Below are positions 35,501-45,610 of a stretch of DNA of 64,000 nt, piece by piece. The translations under genes and the position numbers were made by a program. The first letter of the stretch is position 1. Each line of letters opens with the position of its first letter. The stretch comes from Colocasia esculenta. Its lineage: Eukaryota; Streptophyta; Magnoliopsida; Alismatales; Araceae. A model generated the notes under the pieces. The model did no database searches. It was not told the origin of the DNA and saw only the letters and a program-made list of their open reading frames with translations. Location: the NCBI GenBank assembly GCA_014218235.1, contig CM024766.1:20247346-20311345 (forward strand), in the 5' to 3' direction.

Positions 35501-36345
35501 TACCTGAAGTTCAGCTTGGCCAATTCTGGCAAGCTATTCATAATCTTGGTTCTCATGATGCTCATACCGAAGCCATCAGGGTTGATTTTGCCACGTTAAA
35601 GTTGCCAGATGTAGTCTTTCTCCCTCCTCTTCATTATCTGGTCATGGACTCCAATGTTGACTCCATCATCTTTGAGCATTTTGCCGAGTCATGGGGAGAA
35701 TTCATGTATAGAAAGGTAATATGGTTGCATTCAATAGATTCTTGTTCAGAGAGTACCATCAGGGCCACATAAATGCAGATGTTCTTGCCCCTCTCTTGTC
35801 ATAATGTGAGAGGTTATCTCCAGCAGATTGGGCCAGATTCTACCCTCTTTCTGCTCAACAACTTGATGATGTTAACGCCTCTCAAGTCAGAATCAATAAG
35901 CCTCATGTCTGAGCTGATGAATTTTTGAACATGAACTCCATTAACCTTGTTCGAGATCCATTTGCAACATGGGTTGAGAGATACACGGTTTATATAGCCA
36001 TGAAACTAGAACTGAAGTAGAAGCAAATTTATTATCCAATCTCCATTGATCAGTTCCTCTCCTGCACCAGCTCTGGGAAAACAAGTCATTCCAAAGTTTT
36101 CTTTGATAGAGATTGCTATGCTCAGTTCTTAGAAGAGCAGAGGGCCCGTCATCTCCAGAGGGGTCTTTAGGCAATTCTTTGAAGAGCAGGAACTTAAGGC
36201 TTGGGAAATCATTTCCCACCATGCCTCTGTTCTGTCTCCTGCCTTCTACATTCCTGTACCCCCTCAAGATTAATTCAAACACCATCTTTGTCTCACATTT
36301 ATTTTCTCTTGCTTTGCTTGTCTCATCTATATTTCTTTTTGCTTA
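32554..36345 (+). pseudogene. E1 long post-pol ORF
   Basis: One frame runs from ATG 32554 to 34944 with about six in-frame stops (33142, 33172, 33187, 33427, 33568 region), then a frame change continues to 35599 and similar coding character to about 36345. N-terminal part: FLSAEQQERF, then SNLVKAFYVCL and LLYAHLITKIFQHYGI, the same plant transposon-protein type module as the C1 ORF. The middle is acidic with imperfect repeats (QGEQ, VAAGHSEDVHMED), then Pro/Ser-rich. About 1260 codons is very long for this position. I see no convincing membrane anchor, so 'envelope-like' describes its position only. Confidence 0.65.
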
Positions 36346-36463
36346 AATGACAAAACAGGGGAGAAAAATAAACATTCTGAAATATATTCTTCAGATTTCA
36401 TTAGCTCATTTTACTTAGACCTATTTCAGAACCATTGTGTTTCTTTTATGTTTTATCATCACC

Positions 36464-36477
36464 AAAAAGGGGGAGAT
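36464..36477 (+). promoter_or_regulatory. E1 polypurine tract
   Basis: AAAAAGGGGGAGAT stands directly before the 3' LTR start; this form is typical of the Sirevirus group. Confidence 0.9.
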
Positions 36478-38566
36478 TGATGATCAGTTTATCCCCATAT
36501 AATTAAATAAATTACATATTTATTTTCATGATTAACAAAACTCAAATAAAGTATGATCTAACAAGTTTTTATGAAGCTTAAGCACAAGAAACAAATCAGG
36601 CGGGAATCAACAAATAAGTAAGTATTTCTTAGCATTTGAAAGTACAGAGCATGTAATTTTTCTAAGTACACATCGACTTCCTATGTGTCATAACGATTTA
36701 CACATTTCTATTAATTTTATCTTCACAAGGATTTAATAAGTATCATACCGATTTTGGCTTTATAACGATTTCGATCTCACAACGATTCGCTAAGTGAGCA
36801 TAACGATTTGTCTTCATAACGATTCGATAAGTTACAACAACGACTTGGTCTCAAATTGATTTGCATTCATAACTATTCAATAAGTTCCACATCGATTTGG
36901 TCTTCATAACGATTCGATAAGTTACAACAGCGACTTGGTTTCACATCGATTTGTCTTCATAACGATTCGATAAGTTACAACAACGACTTGGTCTCACATC
37001 GATTTGCCTTCATAATGATTCGATAAGTTCCACATCGATTTGGTCTTCATAACGATTCAATAAGTTACAACAACGACTTGGTCTCACATCGATTTGGTCT
37101 TCATAACGATTGGATAAGTCACAACAATGACTTAGTCTGTGTAACGATTCGATAAAGCAAAACAACGATTTGATCACTACATCGACTCGATAAGTGAAAC
37201 AACGATTTGGTTATAACAACTCATTCATACGACTTGCTCATAACGATTTGCTTATACTCTCATAACAATTTGTCTCTACAACGATTTGGTTATGATTGTA
37301 TAACGATTTGTGTTCACATCGATTTGTTTATACATGTGCAACGATTTACATAAACATCGACTCATTCACATAATGATTTCATAAGTCATACTCACAACGA
37401 TTTCATGAGTTATAACGACTTGATATTTAAACATATTTCAAATGTTTTGAAAGTCAGAAGTCTTCCCTCGCTTTTCTCTGATATCCATGCATTTATTATG
37501 ACTGAACATTTCCTTACACAATGCATGCACATACATCTTCTATTCCTATGCTTATATTAGAAACATCTTTTTGGAAAATAAATTGATATTTCTATTTTGA
37601 TGTATATTCGTTCTGACGTTGACTGACAACAAGAGACAGCATAGTTGTCTATCATTTAACATTTATTGTGTGCAGGTCTCTGATAGCACAACCATTTACA
37701 ATGTTGGACAAAATGGAAGATGAAGGATATTGAGAAAGATCTTCTCTTTGCATGCGTGGAACGTAAAGAACCGTTGACTGGAAGCTCTACAATACCATGC
37801 AGTCTAACGTATACCAGATCATAGAGACAACGGACATATCAATGGCTACTTCCTCAGGAGAAGATATAAATATAAGACTCAAGATTCTTGGAAGTCAACT
37901 TTTGAGCAAGAACTTTTGAGATGATCAACTTGATAGAAAAGTGTTCAAGCCAAACAGTCTTAGAAGAAGATCCTCTATCCATTCCAATCCTCGTAGCTCT
38001 TGCTCTCTGTGTTCTTGTCAAAATCTTTTAGAGAGCCTTTTCGAGTTCTGAGAGACTTCACTTTTGTAGATCTTTCTCTCTCAGTCTCAGCCTCAGATCT
38101 GATACTTTTTGTAAATCAGGTCTATGGGCATTTCGCCTTTATTCACATTCCTGTGAAGTTCCTCTTCTGGGGTGAAGAGAGGACCTGTTGAAACAAGTGG
38201 TTTTATTCCCTTCATGTTGAAGGAAGACTTGGGTTCCAGGGTGTTGTATTCCTCTTCAGGTGAAGAAGAGAAGGCCAGCTACGGCTGGATGTGTAAGTGT
38301 CCTTGAGGGGAACTGTACCCTTGGGTAGTGGAATCCTGAGTTGTTGCTCAGGGACAGGACGTAGGACTCCTGTGGAGAGGAGGTCCGAACCAAGATAAAA
38401 TCCTTGCGTAGTGTGGTTGCTTGTTTGTGATTGTTATTTTCTTTACTACTAACACTAACAGTCAAATGTAGTGTTTTGTGTGAACGTTTTTGTTGAAAGG
38501 TTTAGGTACTCATATTTTAAGAATCCCATTTACACCCCCCCCTCTGGGCTTGCTAGCTGGGCAACA
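36478..38566 (+). repeat. E1 3' LTR
   Basis: 2089 bases, colinear with 24913-27032. The array at 36760-37430 lacks one sub-unit of about 36 bases compared with the 5' copy. In the first 88 bases I count six substitutions between the LTRs. TATAAATA is at 37865-37872, the hairpin region at 38335-38395. Confidence 0.95.
38335..38395 (+). promoter_or_regulatory. Conserved double hairpin (E1 3' LTR)
   Basis: CCTGAG/CTCAGG (38335-38340, 38347-38352) is unchanged from the 5' LTR; the following block reads AGGACGTAGG, then the second inverted repeat and CCGAACCA. Confidence 0.75.
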
Positions 38567-38571
38567 CCCAC

Positions 38572-38966
38572 GCCCTGCCCAGACCTAACACTAGCCTTAG
38601 GATGAGAAACGCACCATAACTTCCCATTAAACACTCTGGAAACGGCTGATTTATCTCCCCCAGGACGGTAACATCAAAAATAGGCAAGTCAGGTTAACAT
38701 CAACCTCAGTAGCCATCAGCCATGATGTAGACGTCCATCGATCATGTCATCTATATCCTTTCCCGAAAAATCCAATAATTAAGAAAATAATAAACGACAT
38801 AGGAAACTGTCATTAACAAGAAGTAAATGGTAGACGATCATGCCGCTAATAGTTGTCAACGCTAGTAGATGTTGACGCCAAGTTGAACACATAACAGCTT
38901 ACAACTACATGCAGAAATACACATACAATTGCAATATAAATTTCAATAAAATTCTAGGGCACTACA
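38572..38966 (-). repeat. D3 3' LTR, second part
   Basis: Continuation of the LTR beyond E1, colinear with 55954-56347. It ends GGGCACTACA. An inverted-repeat block (38690-38895) with GTTAACATCAAC, AGACGTCC, GTTGTCAACG and GTTGACGCC lies here, on the other side of the presumed promoter from the block at 24290. Confidence 0.9.
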
Positions 38967-38986
38967 TCCTCTCCCCCTTAAAATAA
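38967..38986 (-). promoter_or_regulatory. D3 polypurine tract
   Basis: On the minus strand TTTTAAGGGGGAGAGGA precedes the LTR start TGTAGTGCCC. Confidence 0.88.
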
Positions 38987-40310
38987 TCTTCGTCCTCGAA
39001 GTTTGAGTTAGAACACTCACCAAACAAGGATGGATATTGCTTTTTCATCCTCTCTTCAAGCTCCCACGTCGCTTCTTCACGCAAGAAATTCCTCCATAAG
39101 ACTTTTACAAAAGGAATAGACTTCGATCTCAATTCCTGCACCTTACTATCCAGAATCTCCATAGGCTGCTCTGCATAGGATAAATCTGGCTAAAACTGCA
39201 CTGGCTCATAAGTAATCACATGAGCCGGATCTCGAACATATCTCCTCAACATGGATACATGGAAAACTGGGTGCACTGCTGCTAAGGATGGTGGCAAAGC
39301 TAGCTGGTATGCCACATTCCCCATCTTCTTCAAAATCTCAAAGGGGCCAATAAACCTTGGATTCAGCTTGCCTCTCTTTCCAAATCATACCACACCCTTG
39401 GTTGGCGATACCTTGAGAAAAACATGGTCTCCAACTTCAAAAGCCAAGTCATTCCTCCTCATATCCGCATAACTCTTCTGACGATCTTGAGCTGCCTTTA
39501 ATCTCTGCACAATCAACTTGATCTTCGCTGAGGTTTCTTGCACCACTTCTGGTCCAACTAGATGCCGATCTCCTGCTTCTTCCTAACACAACGGGGATCT
39601 ACAAGGTCTCCCGTACAAAGCCTCAAATGGCGCCATATCTATACTCGAATGGAAACTATTGTTATATGCAAATTCCACAAGAGCTAGGTGGCATTCCCAA
39701 TCTCCTCTCCAGTCCAGAACACCAGACCGAAGCATATCCTCCAATGTCTGAATAGTCCTCTCAGACTATCCATCCGTTTGTGGATGAAATGACGAACTCA
39801 ACTTCAATTGACTGCCAAAAGCTTGTTGCAAACTCTGCCAAAATCTAGAAGTAAATCTCTGATCACGATCTGAGATAATCGACTTTGGAATCCCATGCAG
39901 CTTCATAATGCCATCAATATACAATCTGGCCAAGCTCTCTATGGACTGCTTCTTCTTCATATTAAGAAAATGAGCACTCTTCGAGAATCTATCCACAATC
40001 ACCCATATGGAATCATTCCCTCTAGCTGATCTAGGCAATCCAGTCACAAAGTCCATGGTCACTTGTTCCCACTTCCACTGAGGAATATCCAATTTCTGCA
40101 TCAAATCTGAAGGTCGTTGACGCTCTACTTTCACCTGTTGACATATCAAACATTTGGCCACAACATCAGAAACATCCCGCTTCATGCCAGACCACCAGAA
40201 TGAACGCTTTAGATCTTTATACATTTTCCACTGCCCGGGTGAATCGAGAACTGCGATCTATGCGCTTCCTCCAAAATCTCCTTCCACAAATCCGCATCAT
40301 TAGGGACACA
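38987..40310 (-). pseudogene. pol: D3 integrase with chromodomain-like end
   Basis: Zinc-binding part: EEAHRSQFSIHPG, a one-base frame change near 40223, then MYKDLKR and CLICQQVK. Core: Asp in TMDFVTGLP and SDRDQRFTSRFW, Glu in the SERT block just after a TAG at 39764-39766. Several further stops occur at 39770-39170. The tail (39162-38990) has FVKVLWRNFLREEATWELEERM and YPSLF, the chromodomain-type end of Tekay/Del, finishing FEDEDYFKG into the polypurine tract. Catalytic residues all remain. Confidence 0.9.
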
Positions 40311-40528
40311 CACCCTATGATTCAGGTGAATTACACCATCTTCATCTCTAACAATGCCAACCTTTCCAACCAATTCCTACAATATTGGGTCATCTTTTTG
40401 CAAAGCAATAAACCTATCATGAACAGAAGATCTAAGAGTTAACTGTGCTATGAACATGCTGCACAACTGCGGTTCCAAAACAGCCAATGTTCCTGAAGCA
40501 TCTTCCAACATCTTCCAGTCCTGCCGCA

Positions 40529-40942
40529 TCATTTCCTCTTCCTACTTAATGCATCTGCCACTACATTGGCTTTCCCTGGGTGGTAAGAAAGCTCAAAATC
40601 ATAATCCTTCAGGAATTCAATCCACCTACGCTGCCTCAAATTCAACTCTCTTTGGGAGAATAGATATTTGAGACTCTTGTGGTCTGAGAAGAGCTCAAAT
40701 CTGACTCCATACAGATATTGCCTCCAGATCTTCAAAGCAAAGACCACCGCCGCCAGTTCTAAGTCATGAGTTGGGTAATTGCTCTTATGCTTCTTTTGTT
40801 GCCTAGATGCATATGCCACAACTCTACCTCCCTGCATAAGACCACAGCCAAGCCCAATCTTTGAAGCATCCGTGTAGATAGAGAATGAATCCACACCATT
40901 GGGCAAAACAAGCACTGGTGCTGAGGTCAATCGAGTCTTCAA
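40529..40942 (-). pseudogene. pol: D3 RNase H
   Basis: An open 137-codon stretch shows YTDASKIGLGCGLMQ, VVAYASRQQKKHKSNYPTHDLELAAVVFALKIW, SDHKSLKYLFSQ and YHPGKANVVADALSRK. The catalytic acidic residues appear intact. A stop separates it from the RT end upstream. Confidence 0.92.
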
Positions 40943-40945
40943 CTC

Positions 40946-41770
40946 CTAGAAACTCCTTTCACAAGCCTCTGACCATTCGAACTTAACTCCTTTTCTTGTC
41001 AGTCTTGTCAAAGTAGCCGCAATAGAAGAGAAACCCTCAATAAATCTTCTATAATAGCCAGCCAAGCCAAGGAAACTCCTGATGTCAGCAGATGATCTCG
41101 GTGTCTCCCAGTCAAGGACAGCTTCCACCTTAGCCGAATATACAAACACACCATCTCTAGAAATAACATGCCCCAAGAAATGTACTTACTTCATCCAGAA
41201 GTTGCACTTACTGAATTTAGCATACAACTTGTGCTCCCTCAAGATTTCTAGCACAATCCTCAAATGCTCTTTATGAGTCTCCTCATCAGGTGAGTAGATC
41301 ATCACATCATCAATGAATACCACTACAAAAGAATCTAGATGCTGCCGAAATACCCTGTTCATCAAGTCCATGAAAACTGCTGGAGCATTGGTCAAACCAA
41401 AGGGCAACACTAAGAACTCATAATGACCATATCTCATCCTAAAATCCGTCTTAGCAAAATCCTCCGACTTAATTCTGAGTTGATGATAGTCAGAATGAAG
41501 ATCGATCTTAGAAAACACAGAAGCTTCATGCAACTGGTCAAACAAATCCTCAATACGAGGTAAAGGATACTTATTTTTTATAGTCACCTGGTTGAGCTTG
41601 CGGTAGTCAATACACAGCATCATTGACCCATCCTTTTTCTTCATAAAAAGTACAGGTTCTCTCCAAGGTGATACACTCGGCCGGATAAAACCCTTATCGA
41701 GTAATTACTGTAGTTGCTTCTGCAATTCCGCCAATTCTGCTGGAGCCATACGATAAGGAGCAATAGAAAT
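40946..41770 (-). pseudogene. pol: D3 reverse transcriptase
   Basis: The core (41644-41186) holds KKKDGSMMLCIDYRKLNQ, NKYPLPRIEDLFDQL, KIDLHSDYHQL, FGLTNAPAVFMDLMN and VVVFIDDVMIYS with intact IDD, ending YAKFSKCNFW. After one stop the thumb region continues (41176-40946) with GHVISRDGV and FLGLAGYYRRFIEGFS. Upstream, PAELAELQKQLQ and FIRPSVSPWREPVLF extend to about 41770 with a stop near 41706. Two or three point changes separate this from an open frame. Confidence 0.92.
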
Positions 41771-42424
41771 AGGTGCTGTGCCAGGAACTAACTCAATGCC
41801 AAACTCGATCTCCTTTACAGGGGACAAACCAGACAAATCCTAAGGATAGACATCGCTGAAATCTTGGACAATATCAATAACTTCCACCGACAAGACCTTT
41901 GAATCTTCGGATACAACCACACTAGCAAGAAAGCCATCAAAACCCTTGCTCAACATCCGGGCTGCCTTCAAAGCAGAAATCACGAACTTACCCGACATGT
42001 TCTTAGGTAAGGGATGAACAAACTCCTCCTTACCAGGGATCCAAAAAATGATAATCTTCTTCCTACAATCCATAAGAGCATAATGCTCCTCTAGCTAGTC
42101 TAAGCCCAAGATAGAATCATAATCTTTCATCTTCAACAGATAGAAACTACTAAGCAAAACCTGCTCCATAATATTCACATGAAGAGAAGAAAAACACTAC
42201 CCAGTCAAGATAGTCTCGGCTGGAGTATGAACGGACAAGGGAACCTCCAACAATTCCGGAACCACATCATTCTCCTTCATCAAAACCTTGGCAAATCTCT
42301 TGGAAATAAAGCTATGCGTAGCACCAATATCGAACAAAACTCGAGCGTGCATTCCCATAATCAAAACTGTACCTTCTGTGAAGTGCTCTTCTAACTCTGC
42401 CTCGTCTCCCGCCAAAGTGAACAC
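41771..42424 (-). pseudogene. pol: D3 protease and linker
   Basis: EGTVLIMGMHARVLFDIGATHSFIS shows a protease whose active site, normally DSGA, reads DIGA. DYDSILGLD and MDCRKK follow after a stop. The linker to RT (42073-41840) contains the conserved SDVYP motif. It follows gag in the usual order. Confidence 0.85.
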
Positions 42425-43141
42425 TCGAGCCTGAGCCCTCGGTCACCCTGCTGCTCTTGGTGCCGGTCTTGCTGCTGCTGGTGCTTCTGCCGCTACAGTC
42501 TGCTGCGCCATCTTCGGGCAATCTCGGATCTTGTGGTTCTTGTCACCACACCTCAAGCATCTCTAAGAAGTAACCCAATAGACCTCTCCTCCATGACGCT
42601 TCCCACACTGAGTACACAAGGGATTTTCTGCGACTTTGTCTCCGCTTGGTATCAGTGTAGCCACTCTCGCTGGTACCACTGCTCTCTACTGAAAAGCTGG
42701 GGCCTTCTTCTTTCTATCCTGCCGCTGGAATGCTGATCCCGACCACTTCAAGGAAGCCCTCTTCTCCTCCCAATACACCTCCATCTCTGCATCCTGCATG
42801 CATGCCGCTGACAAAGCCTCCTCCATGGATTGATGCCCAAAATCTACCAGTCTAGTCCTCAGGGATGGCTTCAACCCCATAATGAATTTCTTCACTTTCC
42901 TCCGCTCATCTGCCACAATGTGGGGCGCATACTTGGACAGCTCTGCAAATCTAGCATCGTACTCAAGCACACTCATTGACCCCTGGGTCAATGTTAGAAA
43001 CTCCTGCTCCATGTGATCCTGCACAGGCTCCGAAATATACTTCGCCTAGAGCAGACAGACGAACTCAGCCCAAGCAACCTCCATAGCTCCATCTCCAAAC
43101 TGTGTGCGTAGCACTGATGACCACCACACATCGGAATGCTC

Positions 43142-43215
43142 CTGTAAAAGAAGGTAAATACATCTAAGGATGCACCACAAACAACACACATAAACCTTCT
43201 AAAATCATTCTTTAC
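43142..43215 (-). other. 74-nt intron-like segment in D3 gag
   Basis: On the minus strand CTGCAG|GTAAAGAATG begins it and TACCTTCTTTTACAG|GAG ends it. The interior is T-rich with a pyrimidine tract before the AG. Coding before it reads TYMLQ and after it EHSDVWWSSVLRTQ, which matches the gag family without a gap. Its length is not a multiple of three, and removal joins the two open frames exactly in phase 0. Confidence 0.75.
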
Positions 43216-43407
43216 CTGCAGCATATAAGTAGCTAACGTCACTCTCTCCTCTTCCACGCATCGGATAGCACGAAAGATCTTCTTCGTCTCCCGAAGCCAA
43301 CTCTCCACCAAGATGGGATCACTCTCCCCCTTAAAGAAAGGTGGGGTCATCCTCCTGAACCGCTCCATCATTGACACACCTCCAAAGCTTGCCTCGTGAG
43401 CAGGTGC

Positions 43408-43484
43408 CTACGCCTATATCCAAATCGAGCTCTTAGATGAATTCTTCCATTTAACACCTTGAATAACACCTCTTATCTACCAAC
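43408..43484 (-). other. 77-nt second intron-like segment in D3 gag
   Basis: Begins CAG|GTTGGTAGAT and ends AGGCGTAG|GCA on the minus strand. Removal joins VQ to APAHEASFGG in phase. The splice signals are weaker than in the 74-nt segment (poor pyrimidine tract), so this is less certain. Confidence 0.45.
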
Positions 43485-43831
43485 CTGAACCTACACTTGC
43501 ACCTGCAAAGCCACTGTCGTCTTAGCCTGAGTCTGCATCACGGGCACCAACCCTTGCATTAATGCTCCATAATCCACAGGTGGTGGTTGGGGTGGCAAAG
43601 GCACACCCGTCTGGTCCTGTGCCTGTGGGGATGGAGCCTGCGAACCTCCTGCCGACTCATCGCCTCGGGTCGGGCCTGCTCCTCTAGGTCCACGGGTCGC
43701 CATAGTCTGCAAAATAGGCATTTATTATAATAACCTATTATTCTACATAAATCTAGGACAAATTCTTTATGCAGACTTAAGAATATAAACACGATGTTGA
43801 TATTCCATTTATGTACATGCTCAACCTGGAA

Positions 43832-43845
43832 CGACTTTGATACCA
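43832..43845 (-). promoter_or_regulatory. D3 primer-binding site
   Basis: On the minus strand TGGTATCAAAGTCG lies five bases from the LTR end GGGGCATTACA; it is close to the initiator tRNA-Met complement. Confidence 0.85.
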
Positions 43846-43850
43846 ATCTC

Positions 43851-44400
43851 TGTAATGCCCCTCATAGACCAGTACAGTTATTCCAACTCACATTGGATCT
43901 AATAGAGGTATTACAGTGGAACATATCCAACAATAGACAGTACAGATTGAGATATACATAAATGACACTTCAATTCCAATAATATGCAACGGAATATGGA
44001 ACCAAATTCTTTGTAAACAACATCATATTCAAATGTTAAGTCTAAAGCATAAGAGAAAGATAACAATAGTCCAAATTATTACAATCCATAAATTCAAATG
44101 CATAACATCAAAGGTACATAATTTCCTCACATACATAGTCACTCTCGCACTCTCAAGCAAATCACTAAACCTTCACGTCCTCGCGCTCTGAGTTAGAGTG
44201 CACTAACTCCTGAGTATCTTCTGTCGCTCCTGAAATGTTAACCAAGTGTGAGTCTAAAAGACCCAGCAAGTCACATGAAAGACAGTTCAAGATATTATGT
44301 ATATAATATGTTTAAAACATGGTAACTTATATCTTTCACAATCTTGATATCATATAGTTCTTCCTACTAACACGTTTCTAAGTCCTTTGGCAATCATTCC
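43851..44400 (-). repeat. D3 5' LTR, first part
   Basis: Colinear with 22415-22964. It stops at ATTCC (44396-44400), the TSD of E2. The acceptor-like CTGAAATGTTAAC is intact at 44231-44243. Confidence 0.92.
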
Positions 44401-44444
44401 TGTAAGACCCGGTTTCCCGGCTTCCGTCTGGTGTCGGGGGATGA

Positions 44445-44775
44445 CTGGCCACTGACGCGTCCAAGCTGGGTGATGCGTTGGCGTCGCGTCGGGGGTGCCC
44501 GACGCGACAGTCATCCGTGTCGCGGAGAGCTTGTGGGTTGCGTGTTGGTCGCGCCCTGGTTCTCCGTCGCGTCTTGCTATCACGCCCGGTCAACGGGCCG
44601 CGGCAGTGTTTTGTCGGGTTGCGCTGTCCGGTCGTCTGACGCCTGTCAGTGTGGTAGGCGTGTTAGTACGGCCTGTCGTATTGTCGCGGCACCCTTGGGC
44701 GGCACGTCCTCGTCGCGGTCCGTTGACCCATCGCGTTAATGTTGTTAACGCGATGGGGCGGTCCGTCGCGTTCTG
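44445..44775. repeat. E2 GCGAC/GTCGC block 1
   Basis: More than a dozen GTCGCG or CGCGAC copies lie here. The clearest pair is CCATCGCGTTAA (44728-44739) with TTAACGCGATGG (44745-44756), 12-base perfect arms and a five-base loop. The 3' LTR copy (near 51494) is decayed. Confidence 0.85.
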
Positions 44776-45159
44776 GGTGCCGGGCGCTTAAGGCGTAGGC
44801 CGGCTACCCCTTCCCCCTCTCTCTTCTTCTTCCCTTCTCCCTCTCCCTCCAGCGACCTCTTCCTCCCCTCTTCTCCCCTTTGTGTGTTTCAGGCGAGGAG
44901 GAGGGTCGTGCATGGTGTCACGACGTCGTGGAGCGTGCGTGGAGCGAGGAGGAGGTGTTCATTCCATCATGAAGGGCCCTACGGGGTTCGTTATTCGTGA
45001 AAGGTAGGGATTTCTTGTGCCCTCTCCCATCCGGGTGGATCGGAAGCCCTCGGGGTTTTGTAGATAGCCTTACTGCTTTCCCCATGCTCCCCTCCCCTTG
45101 TGTGCATGTTTGTATGGTTTTGGGCGGCCTGGGATGGAGCATCCTGTGGTCTGCCTCCC

Positions 45160-45375
45160 GACTGATGTCGCGGCCGCGGTGCGTGTCGCGACATCAGTAG
45201 AGGCGTCGCCCCGGTCGGGCGCGACCTTATCGTGGCGCGGTTGGCGGTCACGATAAGGGTCGCCGTCGCGACATGGTTTCCCGTCACGACAGGGAGGCTG
45301 TTGCGATGTGCTGCCCCGTCGCATCAAGGCTATTGTTGCGGCACCCTTCCCCGTCGCGATGGCATCGCGACGGCC
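45160..45375. repeat. E2 GCGAC/GTCGC block 2
   Basis: Successive perfect inverted pairs: CTGATGTCGCG/CGCGACATCAG (45162-45172, 45187-45197), CCTTATCGTG/CACGATAAGG (45225-45234, 45249-45258), CCGTCGCGATG/CATCGCGACGG (45351-45361, 45363-45373). It lies downstream of the presumed promoter. Confidence 0.88.
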
Positions 45376-45573
45376 TGTGGGGGCGCGATAATGCATGTGC
45401 TGCCTCGGGTGGTTTCCGTGGCCAATTTGTGTGTCGGCGTGTTCCCCAGGGCAGGCTTTGCCCTTAGGACCTTCTAGTAGGGAATGTGGCTGGTTGCCTC
45501 CCTGCGTTCAGTGACCAAAGGTGACACCTTCGTGGCCGTGTCCTAGCAATGGTGCCAGTAGGGTCGCGTCTGT

Positions 45574-45610
45574 CTAACAATCGATTGACTGGAGGTCAAT
45601 TGATTGTTAG
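45574..45610. repeat. E2 16-bp hairpin
   Basis: CTAACAATCGATTGAC (45574-45589) pairs with GTCAATTGATTGTTAG (45595-45610) around a five-base loop with one G-U pair. The 3' LTR copy (52339-52375) has a different single substitution that also leaves a G-U pair. Confidence 0.85.

Larger units (their letters stand above)
24913..38566 (+). mobile_element. E1: complete Sirevirus-type Copia
   Basis: TGATGATCAG (24913) and GGGCAACA (38566) are the ends; CCCAC flanks both sides, and removing the element restores the D3 LTR as judged from the intact copy near 55945. The order is LTR, primer-binding site, gag, protease, integrase, RT, RNase H, long post-pol ORF, polypurine tract, LTR. The 13.65-kb length is at the large end for the group, due to 2.1-kb LTRs and a 3.8-kb extra ORF. 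Confidence 0.95.
42425..43721 (-). pseudogene. gag: D3 gag, interrupted by two intron-like segments
   Basis: The start is probably the ATG of MATRGPRGAG (about 43703), after a Pro-rich N-terminus. MMERFRRMTPPFFKGE and SWLRETKKIF begin the retrotransposon gag domain; EFLTLTQGSMSVLEYDARF and FIMGLKPSLR end it. Two zinc knuckles follow: CTQCGKRHGG and CLRCGDKNHKIRDC (42556-42515). Reading is in three frames joined at 43408-43484 and 43142-43215; removing these two GT...AG segments gives one frame apart from a few point stops. Confidence 0.85.

Noticed and set aside
32554..36345. Envelope glycoprotein gene
   Set aside because: No signal peptide, no clear membrane anchor, and the N-terminal module resembles a plant transposon-associated protein; only the position is env-like.
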